Numbered from the stretch's first letter, positions 1 to 10,017 are shown. The stretch is 64,000 bases of DNA from Desulfobacter hydrogenophilus (GCF_004319545.1 NZ_CP036313.1:4342501-4406500), one strand, 5' to 3'. Notes: a model not told the origin generated them from the letters alone. Made by a program: numbers and translations.

Positions 1-1622
1 GTTTTATACCGGATGGTTAATATAAACATAAAAGCCGGTATCAAGGCAAGACCGCAAACAACAGGCGACCCCCAGACAGATAAAATCAAAGGGATGATCA
101 TTGTAGCCACAAGGGTGTAATGAACAAATTTAAGACTTTTCTTTTTACCCAGAAGAATGGGAAGAGTTTCCCGGCCTGCAATTCTGTCTCCCTGGATAGC
201 CAGAATATCCATAAAAGCGGTCCTGGCAAACGATAGTCCTGTGGTAAAAACAAAGGCGACCAGGGTCAGACCCGGGTGTGCCTTAAGACTTATCCCGGGC
301 ATCAGGCTTGTAACAACGCCCCATGCCACTGCAATGAGAATGGTTTTTGAACCCGGCACATCCTTAAGTCGGTAAATTTTACGTCCGGAGGAAAAGGAGG
401 GGAAAATAGTACGGGTATATGACATGCCTAACAGCATCATGACAAGCAGCACACCAAAGTACCCCCATCCCCTTGTCCAGGCAAGGTAAAGCCCAATCGC
501 ACCGGACAAAAACGCCACCAACAAAAGCCATCCCCTGTTTTGCTTATAAAGGGCTGCACGATCCGGTTTGTTGTAGGTGTCGGACCCGATGGTCATCATG
601 TTGTTCATAATTTGCATGGACAGAATATAAAACATGGCAATGACCGCAGATACGCCAGGGCTTTCTGCGCCGGAAATCATGGCTGCTCCCAGGGTCAGAC
701 AGGCGGCACCTGCGGCCAGGATAATGTTGGCTTTCATCAACACATCCATCACGGCCATAATTTTTCTCCGCCCGGGCTGTTTTTCCCTGAACGCCTGTTC
801 CACCCGACTGCAGGTATCATTGATAATCCAATTGGGGGTGGAGGCCCCTGCGGTAATGGCAATGGATTTTGCATGGGCAATGGATTCATAGTCGATTTCC
901 GAGGCCTGTTCAATATGCATGGACGGTTTACCGGTTTCCGCAGCCACCTGGGCAAGGCGCTTTGTATTTCCGGAAAATTTTCCCCCCACAACAATGACGG
1001 CATCATGGGTAACGGCCATTTCCCTGACTTCATTCTGCCGCTTTTCCGTGGAATCGCAGATGGTGTTAAAAATTTCGTAATGGGGGACATTTTTACGGCA
1101 CCAAGCCTGGATATCCGCAAAAATTTTAGTATTCTGTGTGGTCTGGGCCACTACCACAGCCTTTTCAAATATAGGAAGCGCCTGAAGCTCATCCAGATTG
1201 GTGACGGTATGTCCCTTATCCCGGGCATATCCCAAAAGGCCGATAACCTCGGGATGCTTTTCATCGCCAAGAATAATGGTGTCATAGCCCTTTTTTGAAT
1301 ATTTATCGATAATGACCTGTACCCTTACCACCCGGGGACACGTGGCGTTAATTACGGTGAATCCAACATCAGCCAGGGCTTTTTCATCCTGGGGCGGCAC
1401 CCCGTGAGCCCGGATGAGCACAATGCCTTTTCCGGATTCAGGAATCGTGTCCATCCGAAAAATCTGTTTGCTTTCCAGCATCTCCAGAACCTGAGGATTA
1501 TGGATTAAAGGGCCATACGTATAAATGGGTTCCTTAGCCTTATTGGATGCATCCAGCACCATGTCCACGGCCCGGCGGACGCCCATACAAAAACCAGCGG
1601 TTTTAGCAATTGAAATTTTCAT
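1..1622 (-). CDS. ispH: IspH-UbiA fusion protein (N-terminal IspH complete; C-terminus off window)
   Basis: Reading from the ATG at 1622-1620 the frame is open for 540 codons to the window edge. Residues 1 to about 280 are a full 4-hydroxy-3-methylbut-2-enyl diphosphate reductase, the last MEP-pathway enzyme making IPP and DMAPP: the three cluster cysteines sit in GFCMGVRRAV, NATCPRV and NTICDST, with RAHG and GASTPNWII also present. After a short basic linker (QPGRRK) the chain becomes hydrophobic with UbiA-superfamily prenyltransferase motifs: SDTYNKPDR near residue 350 and AIQGDRIAGRETLP near residue 480, the two metal-diphosphate sites. IspH alone is normally about 280-320 residues, so this is a fusion of isoprenoid supply to a membrane prenyltransferase. 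The start overlaps the parB stop (ATGA), so translation is probably coupled. The prenyl acceptor cannot be told from sequence. Confidence 0.93.
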   Translation of the reverse strand, partial: MKISIAKTAGFCMGVRRAVDMVLDASNKAKEPIYTYGPLIHNPQVLEMLESKQIFRMDTIPESGKGIVLIRAHGVPPQDEKALADVGFTVINATCPRVVRVQVIIDKYSKKGYDTIILGDEKHPEVIGLLGYARDKGHTVTNLDELQALPIFEKAVVVAQTTQNTKIFADIQAWCRKNVPHYEIFNTICDSTEKRQNEVREMAVTHDAVIVVGGKFSGNTKRLAQVAAETGKPSMHIEQASEIDYESIAHAKSIAITAGASTPNWIINDTCSRVEQAFREKQPGRRKIMAVMDVLMKANIILAAGAACLTLGAAMISGAESPGVSAVIAMFYILSMQIMNNMMTIGSDTYNKPDRAALYKQNRGWLLLVAFLSGAIGLYLAWTRGWGYFGVLLVMMLLGMSYTRTIFPSFSSGRKIYRLKDVPGSKTILIAVAWGVVTSLMPGISLKAHPGLTLVAFVFTTGLSFARTAFMDILAIQGDRIAGRETLPILLGKKKSLKFVHYTLVATMIIPLILSVWGSPVVCGLALIPAFMFILTIRYK

Positions 1623-2488
1623 GAAATTCTGCTCAGTAACTCCACAAGACGGTTAAATTCGGATCCGGAGGAGAATTTGATCTCGATTCGTCCACGGCCC
1701 CCACTTTTCTTTATGAAGACTGGAGAATTGATCCGGGAGGATATCTGGGACGAGGTCTCTTCCAGAAACTGTTTTTCGTCCGCAGTCATTTTTTTTTCGA
1801 TTTTCTGAGGCTGTTTTTTAGCCTGATTTACCAAACGTTCGGTTTCCCGTACCGATAGGTGGTGTTCCACCACCTGTTTGAACAAATAAAGCTGATTTTC
1901 AACAGAGCCTGCCCCCAACAGTGCCCGGGCATGACCCATGCTGATTGTTTCGGCAATCAGGCTCTCCTTGATCTCTTCGGGAAGACTGCGCAAACGCAGC
2001 AGGTTGGCAATGGTAGACCGATTCTTACCAATTTTCTCGGCCACCTTTTCCTGGGTGTATCCAAACTCATCAATGAGCCGGAAATAGGCTTCGGCCTCCT
2101 CGAGCACGTTGAGATTTTCCCTTTGGATATTTTCGATAATCGAAACTTCAAGCACCTGCTCATCCGTAAGATCCAAAATAATGACGGGCACCTGGGAAAG
2201 TCCAGCTGCCTTTGCGGACCGCAAGCGACGTTCCCCGGCAATCAGCTCATAGGCACCATCCATTTTCCGGGCCAAAAGGGGCTGGAGAACACCCTGCTCG
2301 GCAATGGACTGGGTAAGCCGTTCCAGTTCCTCCTCACTGAACCGGGTTCTTGGTTGGTAGCGGTTAGGGCTTAACTGATCAACGTTACAAAAGAAAAAAT
2401 CTGAATTGACTTCGGGTTCTTCCATATCGGGAATCAGGGCTGATATACCCCGGCCTAGACCGGTATTTTTCCGTTTCTTGTTCATCAT
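1619..2488 (-). CDS. parB: ParB/Spo0J-family chromosome partitioning protein
   Basis: This 289-residue protein is the centromere-binding partner of ParA. The basic N-terminus ([14 protein letters not shown]) is the usual ParA-interacting segment. The ParB nuclease-like CTPase fold follows, with the [16 protein letters not shown] box around residues 100-115 and [13 protein letters not shown] around 140. A helix-turn-helix follows ([22 protein letters not shown]), then a short C-terminal dimerisation region. Length is typical. The gene overlaps parA by 4 nt at its start and the ispH fusion at its stop. I did not find a parS palindrome in this window, so the binding site is presumably elsewhere. 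Confidence 0.95.
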   Translation of the reverse strand: MMNKKRKNTGLGRGISALIPDMEEPEVNSDFFFCNVDQLSPNRYQPRTRFSEEELERLTQSIAEQGVLQPLLARKMDGAYELIAGERRLRSAKAAGLSQVPVIILDLTDEQVLEVSIIENIQRENLNVLEEAEAYFRLIDEFGYTQEKVAEKIGKNRSTIANLLRLRSLPEEIKESLIAETISMGHARALLGAGSVENQLYLFKQVVEHHLSVRETERLVNQAKKQPQKIEKKMTADEKQFLEETSSQISSRINSPVFIKKSGGRGRIEIKFSSGSEFNRLVELLSRIS

Positions 2489-3243
2489 CGCTTTAAAAGT
2501 TCCCTGGCAAAGGACATATAACTTTTAGCCCCTGGTGAGGTTTTATCATACAGAACAACCGGCAGGCCATAACTTGGGGCCTCTGCAAGCTTAACATTCC
2601 GGGGAATTTTTGTCTTGAACACCAAATCTTTGAAATACTGCCTGGCGTCATCCACCACATTCTGGGATAAATTGGTTCTGCGATCGAACATTGTCAGCAA
2701 AATACCTTTGATTATCAAACTTGAGTTAAATGCATTTTTAATTCGCTTAATTGTATCTAAAAGCTGCCCTAATCCTTCCAGGGCAAAAAATTCACTTTGC
2801 AAAGGGATGACAACGGAATGGCTTGCGGAAAAAGCGTTCAGTGTTAAAAGACTTAACGCGGGCGGACAATCGATAATAATGAAATCAAACTTATCAGCCG
2901 CGGGAACCAGAAGTTCCTTGAGTCGGGCTTCCCTTTTGGGGGCAGACATCATTTCCACCTCAAATCCAATGAGATCAACATTGGCCGGCACCAGGGTCAG
3001 ACCCGTCATCATGGTGGGTAAAAGCATATCTTCAATGCCGGTTTCTCCAATCAATCCATCATACAAAGAGGATTCCAAGGCGGGTTTGTCTACCCCAAGA
3101 GCAGTTGTGGCATTGGCCTGGGAATCACAATCCACAAGCAGCACTTTTTTTTTCAGTTTGGCAAGGGAGGCAGATAGATTAACTGCTGTGGTGGTTTTAC
3201 CCACCCCACCCTTCTGATTTGCAATACTGATGATCTGAGTCAT
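2485..3243 (-). CDS. parA: ParA/Soj-family chromosome partitioning ATPase
   Basis: This 252-residue deviant-Walker ATPase drives segregation of ParB-bound origin regions. KGGVGKTTTAVNLSA is at residues 11-25, with the signature lysine, DCDSQANATTALG near 40, and the Walker B-like IIIDCPPALSLLTLNA near 125. Length and motifs match chromosomal Soj proteins rather than the longer plasmid ParA types with an N-terminal HTH. It is the first gene of a minus-strand group parA-parB-ispH, all joined by 4-nt overlaps. The 280 bases upstream, shared with the divergent hrpA, hold the likely promoters, but I see no clear operator. Confidence 0.95.
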   Translation of the reverse strand: MTQIISIANQKGGVGKTTTAVNLSASLAKLKKKVLLVDCDSQANATTALGVDKPALESSLYDGLIGETGIEDMLLPTMMTGLTLVPANVDLIGFEVEMMSAPKREARLKELLVPAADKFDFIIIDCPPALSLLTLNAFSASHSVVIPLQSEFFALEGLGQLLDTIKRIKNAFNSSLIIKGILLTMFDRRTNLSQNVVDDARQYFKDLVFKTKIPRNVKLAEAPSYGLPVVLYDKTSPGAKSYMSFARELLKR

Positions 3244-3522
3244 AATCCAATTTTCTTATCATAATTAAAGTGTAGAAGCAAACATATAGCCATTCGATCT
3301 ATCGGATGATTTGGCCGCTTTTTAAGGATACGGCAGGATGATAAGCGCCAGCAATAAATTGATATTACTACAGCACGTCCCCTGTTGCCCCGGGAATATC
3401 CCCAACGATTAGAGCAATGCTTTTATTCCCCTATTCCAAAATGCATGTCAATAAAAAAATAGTTGTGAGGGTCAAACGGTTTATTTGACATTTTCAAAAG
3501 CTTGGCTACTATTGGCGGTATT

Positions 3523-6500
3523 ATGTCAATTTCAGATCAGATTAAAGCACTCATCCCAAAGGCCATGTGCCGGGACCGGTATATATTGGCTCGTGCCTTG
3601 CGCAGCAGGCGCAAACCCGGTCAACAGCCAGACAAAAAAAATTTAAAAAATCTTCTATCAAAAGCCCGGGCTTCGGCTGAGACCAGGCAGCGGCGCATGG
3701 ACAACCGGCCTCAAAACATCCGCTTTGACCCGGATTTGCCCATCAATGGCAGAAAAGACAAAATCATTAAGACCATACAGGATCATCCTGTGGTAATCAT
3801 TTCAGGTGAAACAGGATCCGGTAAAACCACCCAGATTCCTAAATTATGCCTGGAAGCAGGCCGTGGAATTTCGGGCATGATCGGCTGCACCCAGCCCCGG
3901 CGCATTGCCGCCATGACCGTGGCCAAACGCATTGCCTTTGAGCTCAACGAATCTTTGGGGCAATCCGTGGGATATAAAATCCGGTTTGATGACCACACAC
4001 CGGACAGTGCCTATATCAAGCTGATGACCGACGGTATTCTCCTGGCCGAAACCCAGCAGGACCAATTTTTAAGCCAGTATGACACCCTGATTGTGGATGA
4101 GGCCCATGAGCGCAGCCTTAATATTGATTTTGTTTTAGGCATTCTGCGGGGCCTTGTTAAAAAACGTCGAGATCTCAAATTGATCATTACCAGTGCCACC
4201 ATTGACACGGAAAAATTTTCCAAAGCCTTTGACAATGCCCCGGTTATTGAGGTTTCGGGTCGGATGTATCCGGTGGAACTGATATATGCGCCCATCGAAG
4301 ATGACCATAACACGGGTGATACCACCGGTGCCCCGGATGACCAGGGTTATGTGGAGGCCGCCGCCGGACAGACCGCAGAGCTGTTAATGCGCACCCGCAC
4401 CGGAGATATCCTGATATTCATGCCCACAGAACAGGATATCGGAGAGACCATGGAAATACTTAAAGGCAAAAACCTTTCCGGGGTAACGATTCTGCCGCTG
4501 TTTGCACGGCTGTCTGCCGGAGAACAGGCCCGGGTCTTTGCCCCGGGCCCCGGCAGAAAGGTCGTGATCGCCACCAATGTGGCCGAAACCTCTTTGACCA
4601 TCCCCGGCATCAAGTATGTGGTGGACACAGGCCTTGCCCGTATTCCCTCCTATTCGCCAAGAACCCGGACCACGGCGCTGCCGGTCAGCCCTGTTTCCCA
4701 ATCCAGCGCCAACCAGCGCATGGGACGTTGCGGCCGTGTGGAAAACGGCATATGCATCCGACTTTACGATGAAGATGATTTCAATGGCCGCCCTTTTTTT
4801 ACAACACCTGAAATCTTGCGCGCCAACCTGGCCGAAGTTATTTTACGCATGATTGCCCTACAGCTTGGAGAGGTTTCCACCTTCCCCTTTATTGATCCGC
4901 CTGCGCCCAAAAGCATCAAGGACGGATTTGACACGCTTTTGGAACTTAACGCCATTACAGCACACAAACCCGAAAAACAAACAGGTGCCCCAAAAAAACC
5001 GGGCAAAAAATACCGGCTTACCCCCTCGGGACGTTTAATGGCCAGGCTGCCCATGGACCCGAAACTGTCCCGCATCCTGATCAACGCCGGAGATACGGGT
5101 GTACTTAAAGAAGCGGTCGTCATCACCACGGCCCTGACCGTGTCCGACATCCGCCAACGACCGGCAGACAAGGTCCAGGCTGCAGACCAGAAACATGCCC
5201 AGTTCAAGGACCCGGCATCTGATTTTATTACTCTGCTCAACATCTGGAATGCGTGCATAGACGCCAAAACGCGGCTGAAATCACGTTCAGCCCTCCGCAA
5301 ATGGTGCATTGAAAATTTCCTATCCTTCAAGCGGCTGCGGGAGTGGCAGGATATCCATGGCCAAATTACCCGGATAATCAAAGAACACGGCATTAAACAA
5401 ACGGTTCCACCGGCAGCAGACTCAAAAACCGCGGATCTTAAGGCCGACCAGTTTGAACATGGAGGCCCCTTATATGCCGCCATCCACAAGGCCCTTCTCC
5501 ACGGGTATCTGGCCGGCATTGCCCAAAAAAAAGAAAAAAACCTTTTCTCGGCAGCCAAGGGCAGACAGGCCATCATCTTTCCGGGTTCCGGCCTGTTCAA
5601 TAAAGCCGGCAACTGGATTGTGGCGGCAGAATATGTCAAGACCAGCCAGCTTTTTGCCCGGTGTGTCGGCAATATTGATCCGGCCTGGATCGAAGAGATC
5701 GGCCAAAGCCTTTGCGCCCGCACCTACAGCAATCCCCACTGGGAAAAGAAACGCGGGGAGGTGGTGGCATCCGAACAGGTATCTTTATTCGGCCTTATCC
5801 TTGCGAGCGGCAGATCCGTGGCCTATGGAAAAATTAATCCCGAAGAGTCCGGGGAACTGTTCATCCGCCATGCCCTGGTCCAGGGGGAAATTTACCAGAA
5901 GTTCGGGTTCATGACCCACAACACAACTCTCATAGAAGAAATTGCTACCCTGGAAGACAAAACCCGCCAGCGGGACATCCTGGCTTCGGAGGATGAAATC
6001 TATATGTTCTACCAGTCCCGGCTGCCCAAACCTTTTTACAACATCCGCACCTTTGCCAAATTCATTAAAGACAAAAAAGATGATACCTTTCTGCGCATGA
6101 CCCGTGGGGATCTGCAAAAAACCGATGTGGACGAAGCGTTTCTTGCCCAATTTCCCAACACCCTGACCACGGACCAGGGGGAGTTTGCCCTGGATTACAA
6201 ATTTAATCCCGGGGCAAAGACGGACGGGGTCACCCTTAAAGTGCCAAGCCAGGATGCGGCACTTATCCGCCCCCACCAGGTGGAGACCCTGGTACCGGGA
6301 CTGCTCAGGGAAAAAATAGCCGCCTTGATCAAAGCCTTGCCCAAAACCCATCGGGTAAAATTGATGCCCATCCAGCAGCGGGCTGAGTTTATTGCAGACC
6401 ACCTGCCCGACTCGGATGCACCTTTATATTCAAAGCTGTCCTGGGTCATCCGCAACCATTTTAACCTTGTGATTCCCGCTTCAGCCTGGTCTGATACGGA

Positions 6501-7545
6501 TCTTGAGGATCACTTAAAGATGCGGATATCCATTCGGGACCACAAAGACAGGGAGATCAAATCGTTAAGGGACCTGTCAAAACTCGGGACTTTTGCCACC
6601 CGGCGCCCTGCCGAAAAAACCAATGCCTTTGAGCGGGCAAAAAAAGCCTTTGAAAAAACAGGGATTCAGGAATGGAATTTTTCTGATCTTGAACAGGAAA
6701 TCCACTTAGACGAAGGCAATGGAACCCGGCGCAAAGCCTTTCCCGGCCTTTGCTGCGGGCAAGACCCCCACGGGATGACGTTAACCTTGTTCAAAACAAA
6801 GCAAGCCGCCTTAGAAAGCCACGCCAAAGGGGTGGGCCGCCTGTTTGAAATCATGTTCCCCGATGATATCAAGGCATTGAAAAAAGATATAACCAGGACC
6901 GAAGGCCTAAGCCGTATCGCCCCCTATTTTAACGACCGGCCCACCTTTGCCGCAATGGCTTACAATGCCATGGCAAAGGCCTTTTTTCAAAAAGAACTCT
7001 TTACGCAAAAAGCGTTTGATGCCCATGTTCAAACGCTGCGTCCAAAGCTGTACACCCTTGGCCGGAAAGCCATGGAAAGCATTTTAACCGTGGGCCGGGA
7101 ATACGCCGCCTGTTTTGATCTGCTGCAAAGCTTAAGTCTTGCGTTCAAAGACCGACCGATCATTTTTGAAGCATTGACAGCTATATTCAATGAGCTGAAA
7201 AATCTGTGCCCAGCCAATTTCCTGGAACTTTATGATTTAAACCGGATTGCGCTGCTGCCCAAAAATCTGGAATGCCTGTCCATTCGTGCCAGGCGATGGG
7301 TGGACAACCCGGTCAAAGAGGCCCAGAAAAAAGAACTTGTCGCCCCCTATGAACGAAAGCTTGCCCTCCTGATTTCAAGCCTTGACCCGGGCTCTTCAGC
7401 GGAAAAATCCAATGCAGTGGAAACGTTTTTCTGGATGCTGGAAGAGTATAAAATTTCCGTATATGCCCAGGAACTGAAAACTCGGTTCAAAATTTCAGCC
7501 AAACGCCTGGATAAGGCTTTGTTGGATGTCTCCACCATGGTATAG
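3523..7545 (+). CDS. hrpA: ATP-dependent RNA helicase HrpA
   Basis: This DEAH-box RNA helicase is about 1340 residues, close to the roughly 1300 of E. coli HrpA. From the N-terminus: Walker A GETGSGKTTQ near residue 96, DEAH near 192, SAT near 225, the RecA-like second domain with QRMGRCGRV near 405, then the helicase-associated and OB-fold domains and a long C-terminal DUF3418-type region typical of bacterial HrpA. In E. coli HrpA helps rescue stalled or collided ribosomes and processes some mRNAs. I chose the ATG at 3523, preceded by GGCGG; a TTG at 3502 would add seven residues. It is followed after 55 bases by the spermidine-synthase-like gene. Confidence 0.95.
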   Translation: MSISDQIKALIPKAMCRDRYILARALRSRRKPGQQPDKKNLKNLLSKARASAETRQRRMDNRPQNIRFDPDLPINGRKDKIIKTIQDHPVVIISGETGSGKTTQIPKLCLEAGRGISGMIGCTQPRRIAAMTVAKRIAFELNESLGQSVGYKIRFDDHTPDSAYIKLMTDGILLAETQQDQFLSQYDTLIVDEAHERSLNIDFVLGILRGLVKKRRDLKLIITSATIDTEKFSKAFDNAPVIEVSGRMYPVELIYAPIEDDHNTGDTTGAPDDQGYVEAAAGQTAELLMRTRTGDILIFMPTEQDIGETMEILKGKNLSGVTILPLFARLSAGEQARVFAPGPGRKVVIATNVAETSLTIPGIKYVVDTGLARIPSYSPRTRTTALPVSPVSQSSANQRMGRCGRVENGICIRLYDEDDFNGRPFFTTPEILRANLAEVILRMIALQLGEVSTFPFIDPPAPKSIKDGFDTLLELNAITAHKPEKQTGAPKKPGKKYRLTPSGRLMARLPMDPKLSRILINAGDTGVLKEAVVITTALTVSDIRQRPADKVQAADQKHAQFKDPASDFITLLNIWNACIDAKTRLKSRSALRKWCIENFLSFKRLREWQDIHGQITRIIKEHGIKQTVPPAADSKTADLKADQFEHGGPLYAAIHKALLHGYLAGIAQKKEKNLFSAAKGRQAIIFPGSGLFNKAGNWIVAAEYVKTSQLFARCVGNIDPAWIEEIGQSLCARTYSNPHWEKKRGEVVASEQVSLFGLILASGRSVAYGKINPEESGELFIRHALVQGEIYQKFGFMTHNTTLIEEIATLEDKTRQRDILASEDEIYMFYQSRLPKPFYNIRTFAKFIKDKKDDTFLRMTRGDLQKTDVDEAFLAQFPNTLTTDQGEFALDYKFNPGAKTDGVTLKVPSQDAALIRPHQVETLVPGLLREKIAALIKALPKTHRVKLMPIQQRAEFIADHLPDSDAPLYSKLSWVIRNHFNLVIPASAWSDTDLEDHLKMRISIRDHKDREIKSLRDLSKLGTFATRRPAEKTNAFERAKKAFEKTGIQEWNFSDLEQEIHLDEGNGTRRKAFPGLCCGQDPHGMTLTLFKTKQAALESHAKGVGRLFEIMFPDDIKALKKDITRTEGLSRIAPYFNDRPTFAAMAYNAMAKAFFQKELFTQKAFDAHVQTLRPKLYTLGRKAMESILTVGREYAACFDLLQSLSLAFKDRPIIFEALTAIFNELKNLCPANFLELYDLNRIALLPKNLECLSIRARRWVDNPVKEAQKKELVAPYERKLALLISSLDPGSSAEKSNAVETFFWMLEEYKISVYAQELKTRFKISAKRLDKALLDVSTMV

Positions 7546-7600
7546 TGCCCCTTCAAAAACGGTTCCGAAATGATTACGACCTGATGCAAGGAGAGGACAT

Positions 7601-8329
7601 ATGCTACCCTGGGTAGAACTGGGCAGGGCCAAGGTACCGGAGGAGGGCAATGAATTGATCCTTCGCAGGCGGGGAGATGAGTTCTCCATCCGCACGGCCG
7701 GAACAGAACTGATGAACAGCCGGGTCCACGGGTCTGAAGACGCCCTGGCAGACCTGGCCCTTGCCCGGAGTCACAAAACATCCAGACTCGAAATCCTAAT
7801 CGGCGGCCTGGGCATGGGATATACCCTTTCAGCGGCCTTGAACGCAATTTGCCCGGAGAGCAGCGTCGTTGTGGCCGAGTTGATACCCGATGTCGTTTCC
7901 TGGAATGAAATTTTTTTTGGGAACCTGGCCGGCAATCCCCTGTCAGACCCCAGAACGACGGTAAAAACCCGGGATGTCTTAGACTTGATCAAACAAGAGT
8001 CCGTCACCTGGGACCTCATCCTTCTGGATGTGGACAACGGTCCTGTGGGACTGACCCGGAAAACCAACAACCGCCTATATTCACCGGACGGGCTGAAGGC
8101 ATGCTTCAGGGCATTGGCCCCCGGTGGCATTCTGGGCGTCTGGTCTGCGGGAATGGACGAGGCCTTTTCCCGGCGGCTGGGAAAGTGCGGGTTCAGATCC
8201 GAGGCCGTATCCGTCCGGGCCGTAAAGGGTAAAAAAGGCAGCCGCCACACCATCTGGCTGGCGGTAAAACCGCTTGAACAACCACCCCAAAAACCACGAA
8301 GATCATCCCGGAGGATCCATAATGAATGA
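7601..8329 (+). CDS. Spermidine synthase-like / Rossmann methyltransferase-fold protein
   Basis: This 242-residue protein has the SpeE-like class I methyltransferase fold. The glycine-rich cofactor loop ILIGGLGMGYTLSAAL is near residue 65, an acidic strand end VVAELIPDVV near 90, and LILLDVDNGP near 145, where polyamine synthases carry their catalytic aspartates. Known family members transfer aminopropyl groups from decarboxylated SAM, but many distant homologues of this size have no proven activity. The substrate is therefore open. An AAGGAG sits 9 nt before the ATG. The 3-prime end overlaps slyX by 8 nt, suggesting one transcript with it. Confidence 0.75.
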   Translation: MLPWVELGRAKVPEEGNELILRRRGDEFSIRTAGTELMNSRVHGSEDALADLALARSHKTSRLEILIGGLGMGYTLSAALNAICPESSVVVAELIPDVVSWNEIFFGNLAGNPLSDPRTTVKTRDVLDLIKQESVTWDLILLDVDNGPVGLTRKTNNRLYSPDGLKACFRALAPGGILGVWSAGMDEAFSRRLGKCGFRSEAVSVRAVKGKKGSRHTIWLAVKPLEQPPQKPRRSSRRIHNE

Positions 8330-8513
8330 AAACAGGCTCGAAGAAATAGAGACAAAGCTGGCCTTCCATGAAAAGGCCATTAAAGAACTCAATGATGTGA
8401 TTTACGACCAGCAAAGACAAATAGACCGGATGACCCGGCTCATTGAAGAGCTGGAAAAACAGCTCCCGGACAACTCAACCGGCCCGGCCAATGAGAAACC
8501 GCCCCACTATTAG
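8322..8513 (+). CDS. slyX: SlyX-like coiled-coil protein
   Basis: This 63-residue protein matches the SlyX family: LEEIETKLAFHEKAIKELNDVIYDQQRQIDRM forms a heptad-repeat coiled coil, followed by a proline-rich tail ending in PPHY, which is characteristic. The function of SlyX is not established. The ATG at 8322 is preceded by GGAGG at 8310-8314; an upstream in-frame ATG at 8274 lacks such a site and would only add residues inside the preceding gene. It overlaps the preceding gene by 8 nt. Confidence 0.85.
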   Translation: MNENRLEEIETKLAFHEKAIKELNDVIYDQQRQIDRMTRLIEELEKQLPDNSTGPANEKPPHY

Positions 8514-8724
8514 AGGCCAGCCACTCCGCGAGCAGGATCCGGGTCCCCGAAAATAAAACAAAATCTTTTTGCCCACAGCATTTTTATTTTAGGGTGTATG
8601 CATTTGTTTGTTAAAATTACGACCTTATCTCCAAAAAAGTGACTCTAAGAACAAAATAGGATATATCTTTTATAAAATCAACCATGATTAAAGTTGATTA
8701 CATGAGCCAAACCCACTGACACTA
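8514..8724. other. Intergenic stretch before IS630 copy 1
   Basis: This stretch is AT-rich and I see no gene in it. It ends at the TA dinucleotide that flanks the insertion sequence. The minus-strand reading does not continue the sensor gene truncated on the other side of the IS, so that gene's missing part is not here. Confidence 0.6.
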
Positions 8725-9849
8725 AGTAGGTGGACAAAAATAATTCTTGTTTTATTATTGCTTTGCAATAAATCATTGTTGTTATTTTAATTTGCATAGC
8801 AAGGATATCAGATGAAACGTACGGGTAGAAAATTTGTTTCTCCAATTGAGCATTGGCATTAAAATGGCTGTCACTTATTGAATTTTCGGATGAAGAGTCA
8901 AACCGTACTAAACTTAGGGCTCAAGCAATTCGATTGAGCAACTCTGGGTATAGTATCAATCAGATTTCACAAATATGTTTGACTACTCAGGAAACAGTTT
9001 CGAAGTGGATCGATGGATGGGGAAAATATCAATTTGACTCTTTAATTGATAAACCACGTCCTGGAAGGACACCACTGATCCCTGGTGATAAACATGATGA
9101 AGTCATTGATATTGTAAAGAAAAATCCAAGACAACTTAAAAGTGCCATTACTGAAATAGAGGGAACGTTTGGTAAAAAAATCAGCGTAAAAACCCTGAAA
9201 CGAATTATAAAAAAAAACTGCGTTGGTGTCGAGGACGGAAATCTCTCAAAAGCAAACGCAATGAGAACGAGTTCAGGGACGCGCAAAAGGAAATTGAAAT
9301 CTTGAAAGATGAAGATAAGGCAAATATCATTGACTTGTATTATTTTGATGAATCTGGCTTTACCGGCGTGCCTGAGATTCCATATGCCTGGCAAGAGGCG
9401 GATGAGCAGCTTTTACTTCCGAGCGGAAAAACCTCAAGAATCAATGTGTTGGGTTTTTTGAATAAGCAAAATGACTTTTTCCCTTGCGTTTTTAATTGCT
9501 CGGTTACTTCAGATATTGTCGTGGCCTGCTTTGATGTTTTTTCACGTTCCATAACAAAAAGAACCATCGTTGTTCTGGACAATGCTCCAATACATCACAG
9601 CGCCATTTTTAAAGCTCAAGTTGGGACATGGGAAGAAAGAGGACTTTTTCTATACTTTATCCCCAAATATTCACCGGAGTTGAATCTGATTGAAATTTTA
9701 TGGAAACATATCAAATACTTTTGGTTATCAACATCTGCTTATAAAGGATTTAAATTTTTGAAAGCTGAGTTGGATAATATATTGGCAAGTGTCGGTAAGG
9801 AATTTACAATTTCGTTTTCTTAACATAGATTTATTTTTGTCCATGTACT
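8725..9849 (+). mobile_element. IS630-family insertion sequence, copy 1 (defective)
   Basis: The element is 1125 bp, flanked on both sides by TA, the target that IS630/Tc1-mariner elements duplicate. The ends are imperfect inverted repeats sharing AGTA..TGGACAAAAATAA. It is nearly identical to the inverted copy at 12330-13455 but one base shorter. The missing C, near 8850, breaks the transposase close to its N-terminus. Recent transposition or gene conversion is implied by the near identity. Confidence 0.92.
8812..9823 (+). pseudogene. IS630-family transposase, frameshifted near its N-terminus
   Basis: The ATG at 8812 reads MKRTGRKFVSPIEHWH and stops. One C missing compared with copy 2 shifts the frame, and the helix-turn-helix part resumes in another frame from about 8853. 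The rest is intact: an HTH region up to an A9 run at 9209-9217, then, after a -1 shift, the DDE catalytic part with YYFDESGF, VVLDNAPIHHS and PKYSPELNLIEILWK. No start exists in the correct frame before the HTH. Active enzyme therefore cannot be made from this copy unless a later start is used. Confidence 0.88.
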
Positions 9850-10017
9850 TAGATGAACCCGTCTTACGTCTAAACGCCTCAGGCAAACTTCCATAAACTT
9901 TCTAACCATGGGTTCCAACCGGAGACTTAATCCAATATTCATTGCCAGTTCATGTTGGATAGATATTAAATTCAAGGTGACTGTTTTTCCACTGTTATTC
10001 AGATCCAAGCCCTCCAA
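9850..10017 (-). pseudogene. 5-prime stump of a gene downstream of the FIST gene, cut by IS630
   Basis: A minus-strand frame starting at a TTG at 10017, overlapping the end of the FIST gene by 23 nt, reads about 55 residues up to the IS edge. It includes NLISIQHELAMNIGLSLRLEPM and VRKFMEVCLRRLDVRRV. Genes following FIST proteins in related operons often encode sensor kinases or other signalling proteins, and the leucine/arginine-rich helix here resembles the N-terminus of such proteins. It runs into IS630 copy 1 and does not reappear beyond it, so it is a broken gene. The identity of the lost domain is inference. Confidence 0.5.

Noticed and set aside
540..1298. Long plus-strand open frame of 252 codons opposite the IspH-UbiA gene
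   Set aside because: It is a shadow of the minus-strand gene: the minus reading has all IspH and UbiA motifs, while the plus reading has no family features.
4764..5723. Minus-strand open frame of 319 codons opposite hrpA
   Set aside because: It lies inside the hrpA helicase-associated domain coding sequence, has no motif and no ribosome site; a codon-bias shadow.
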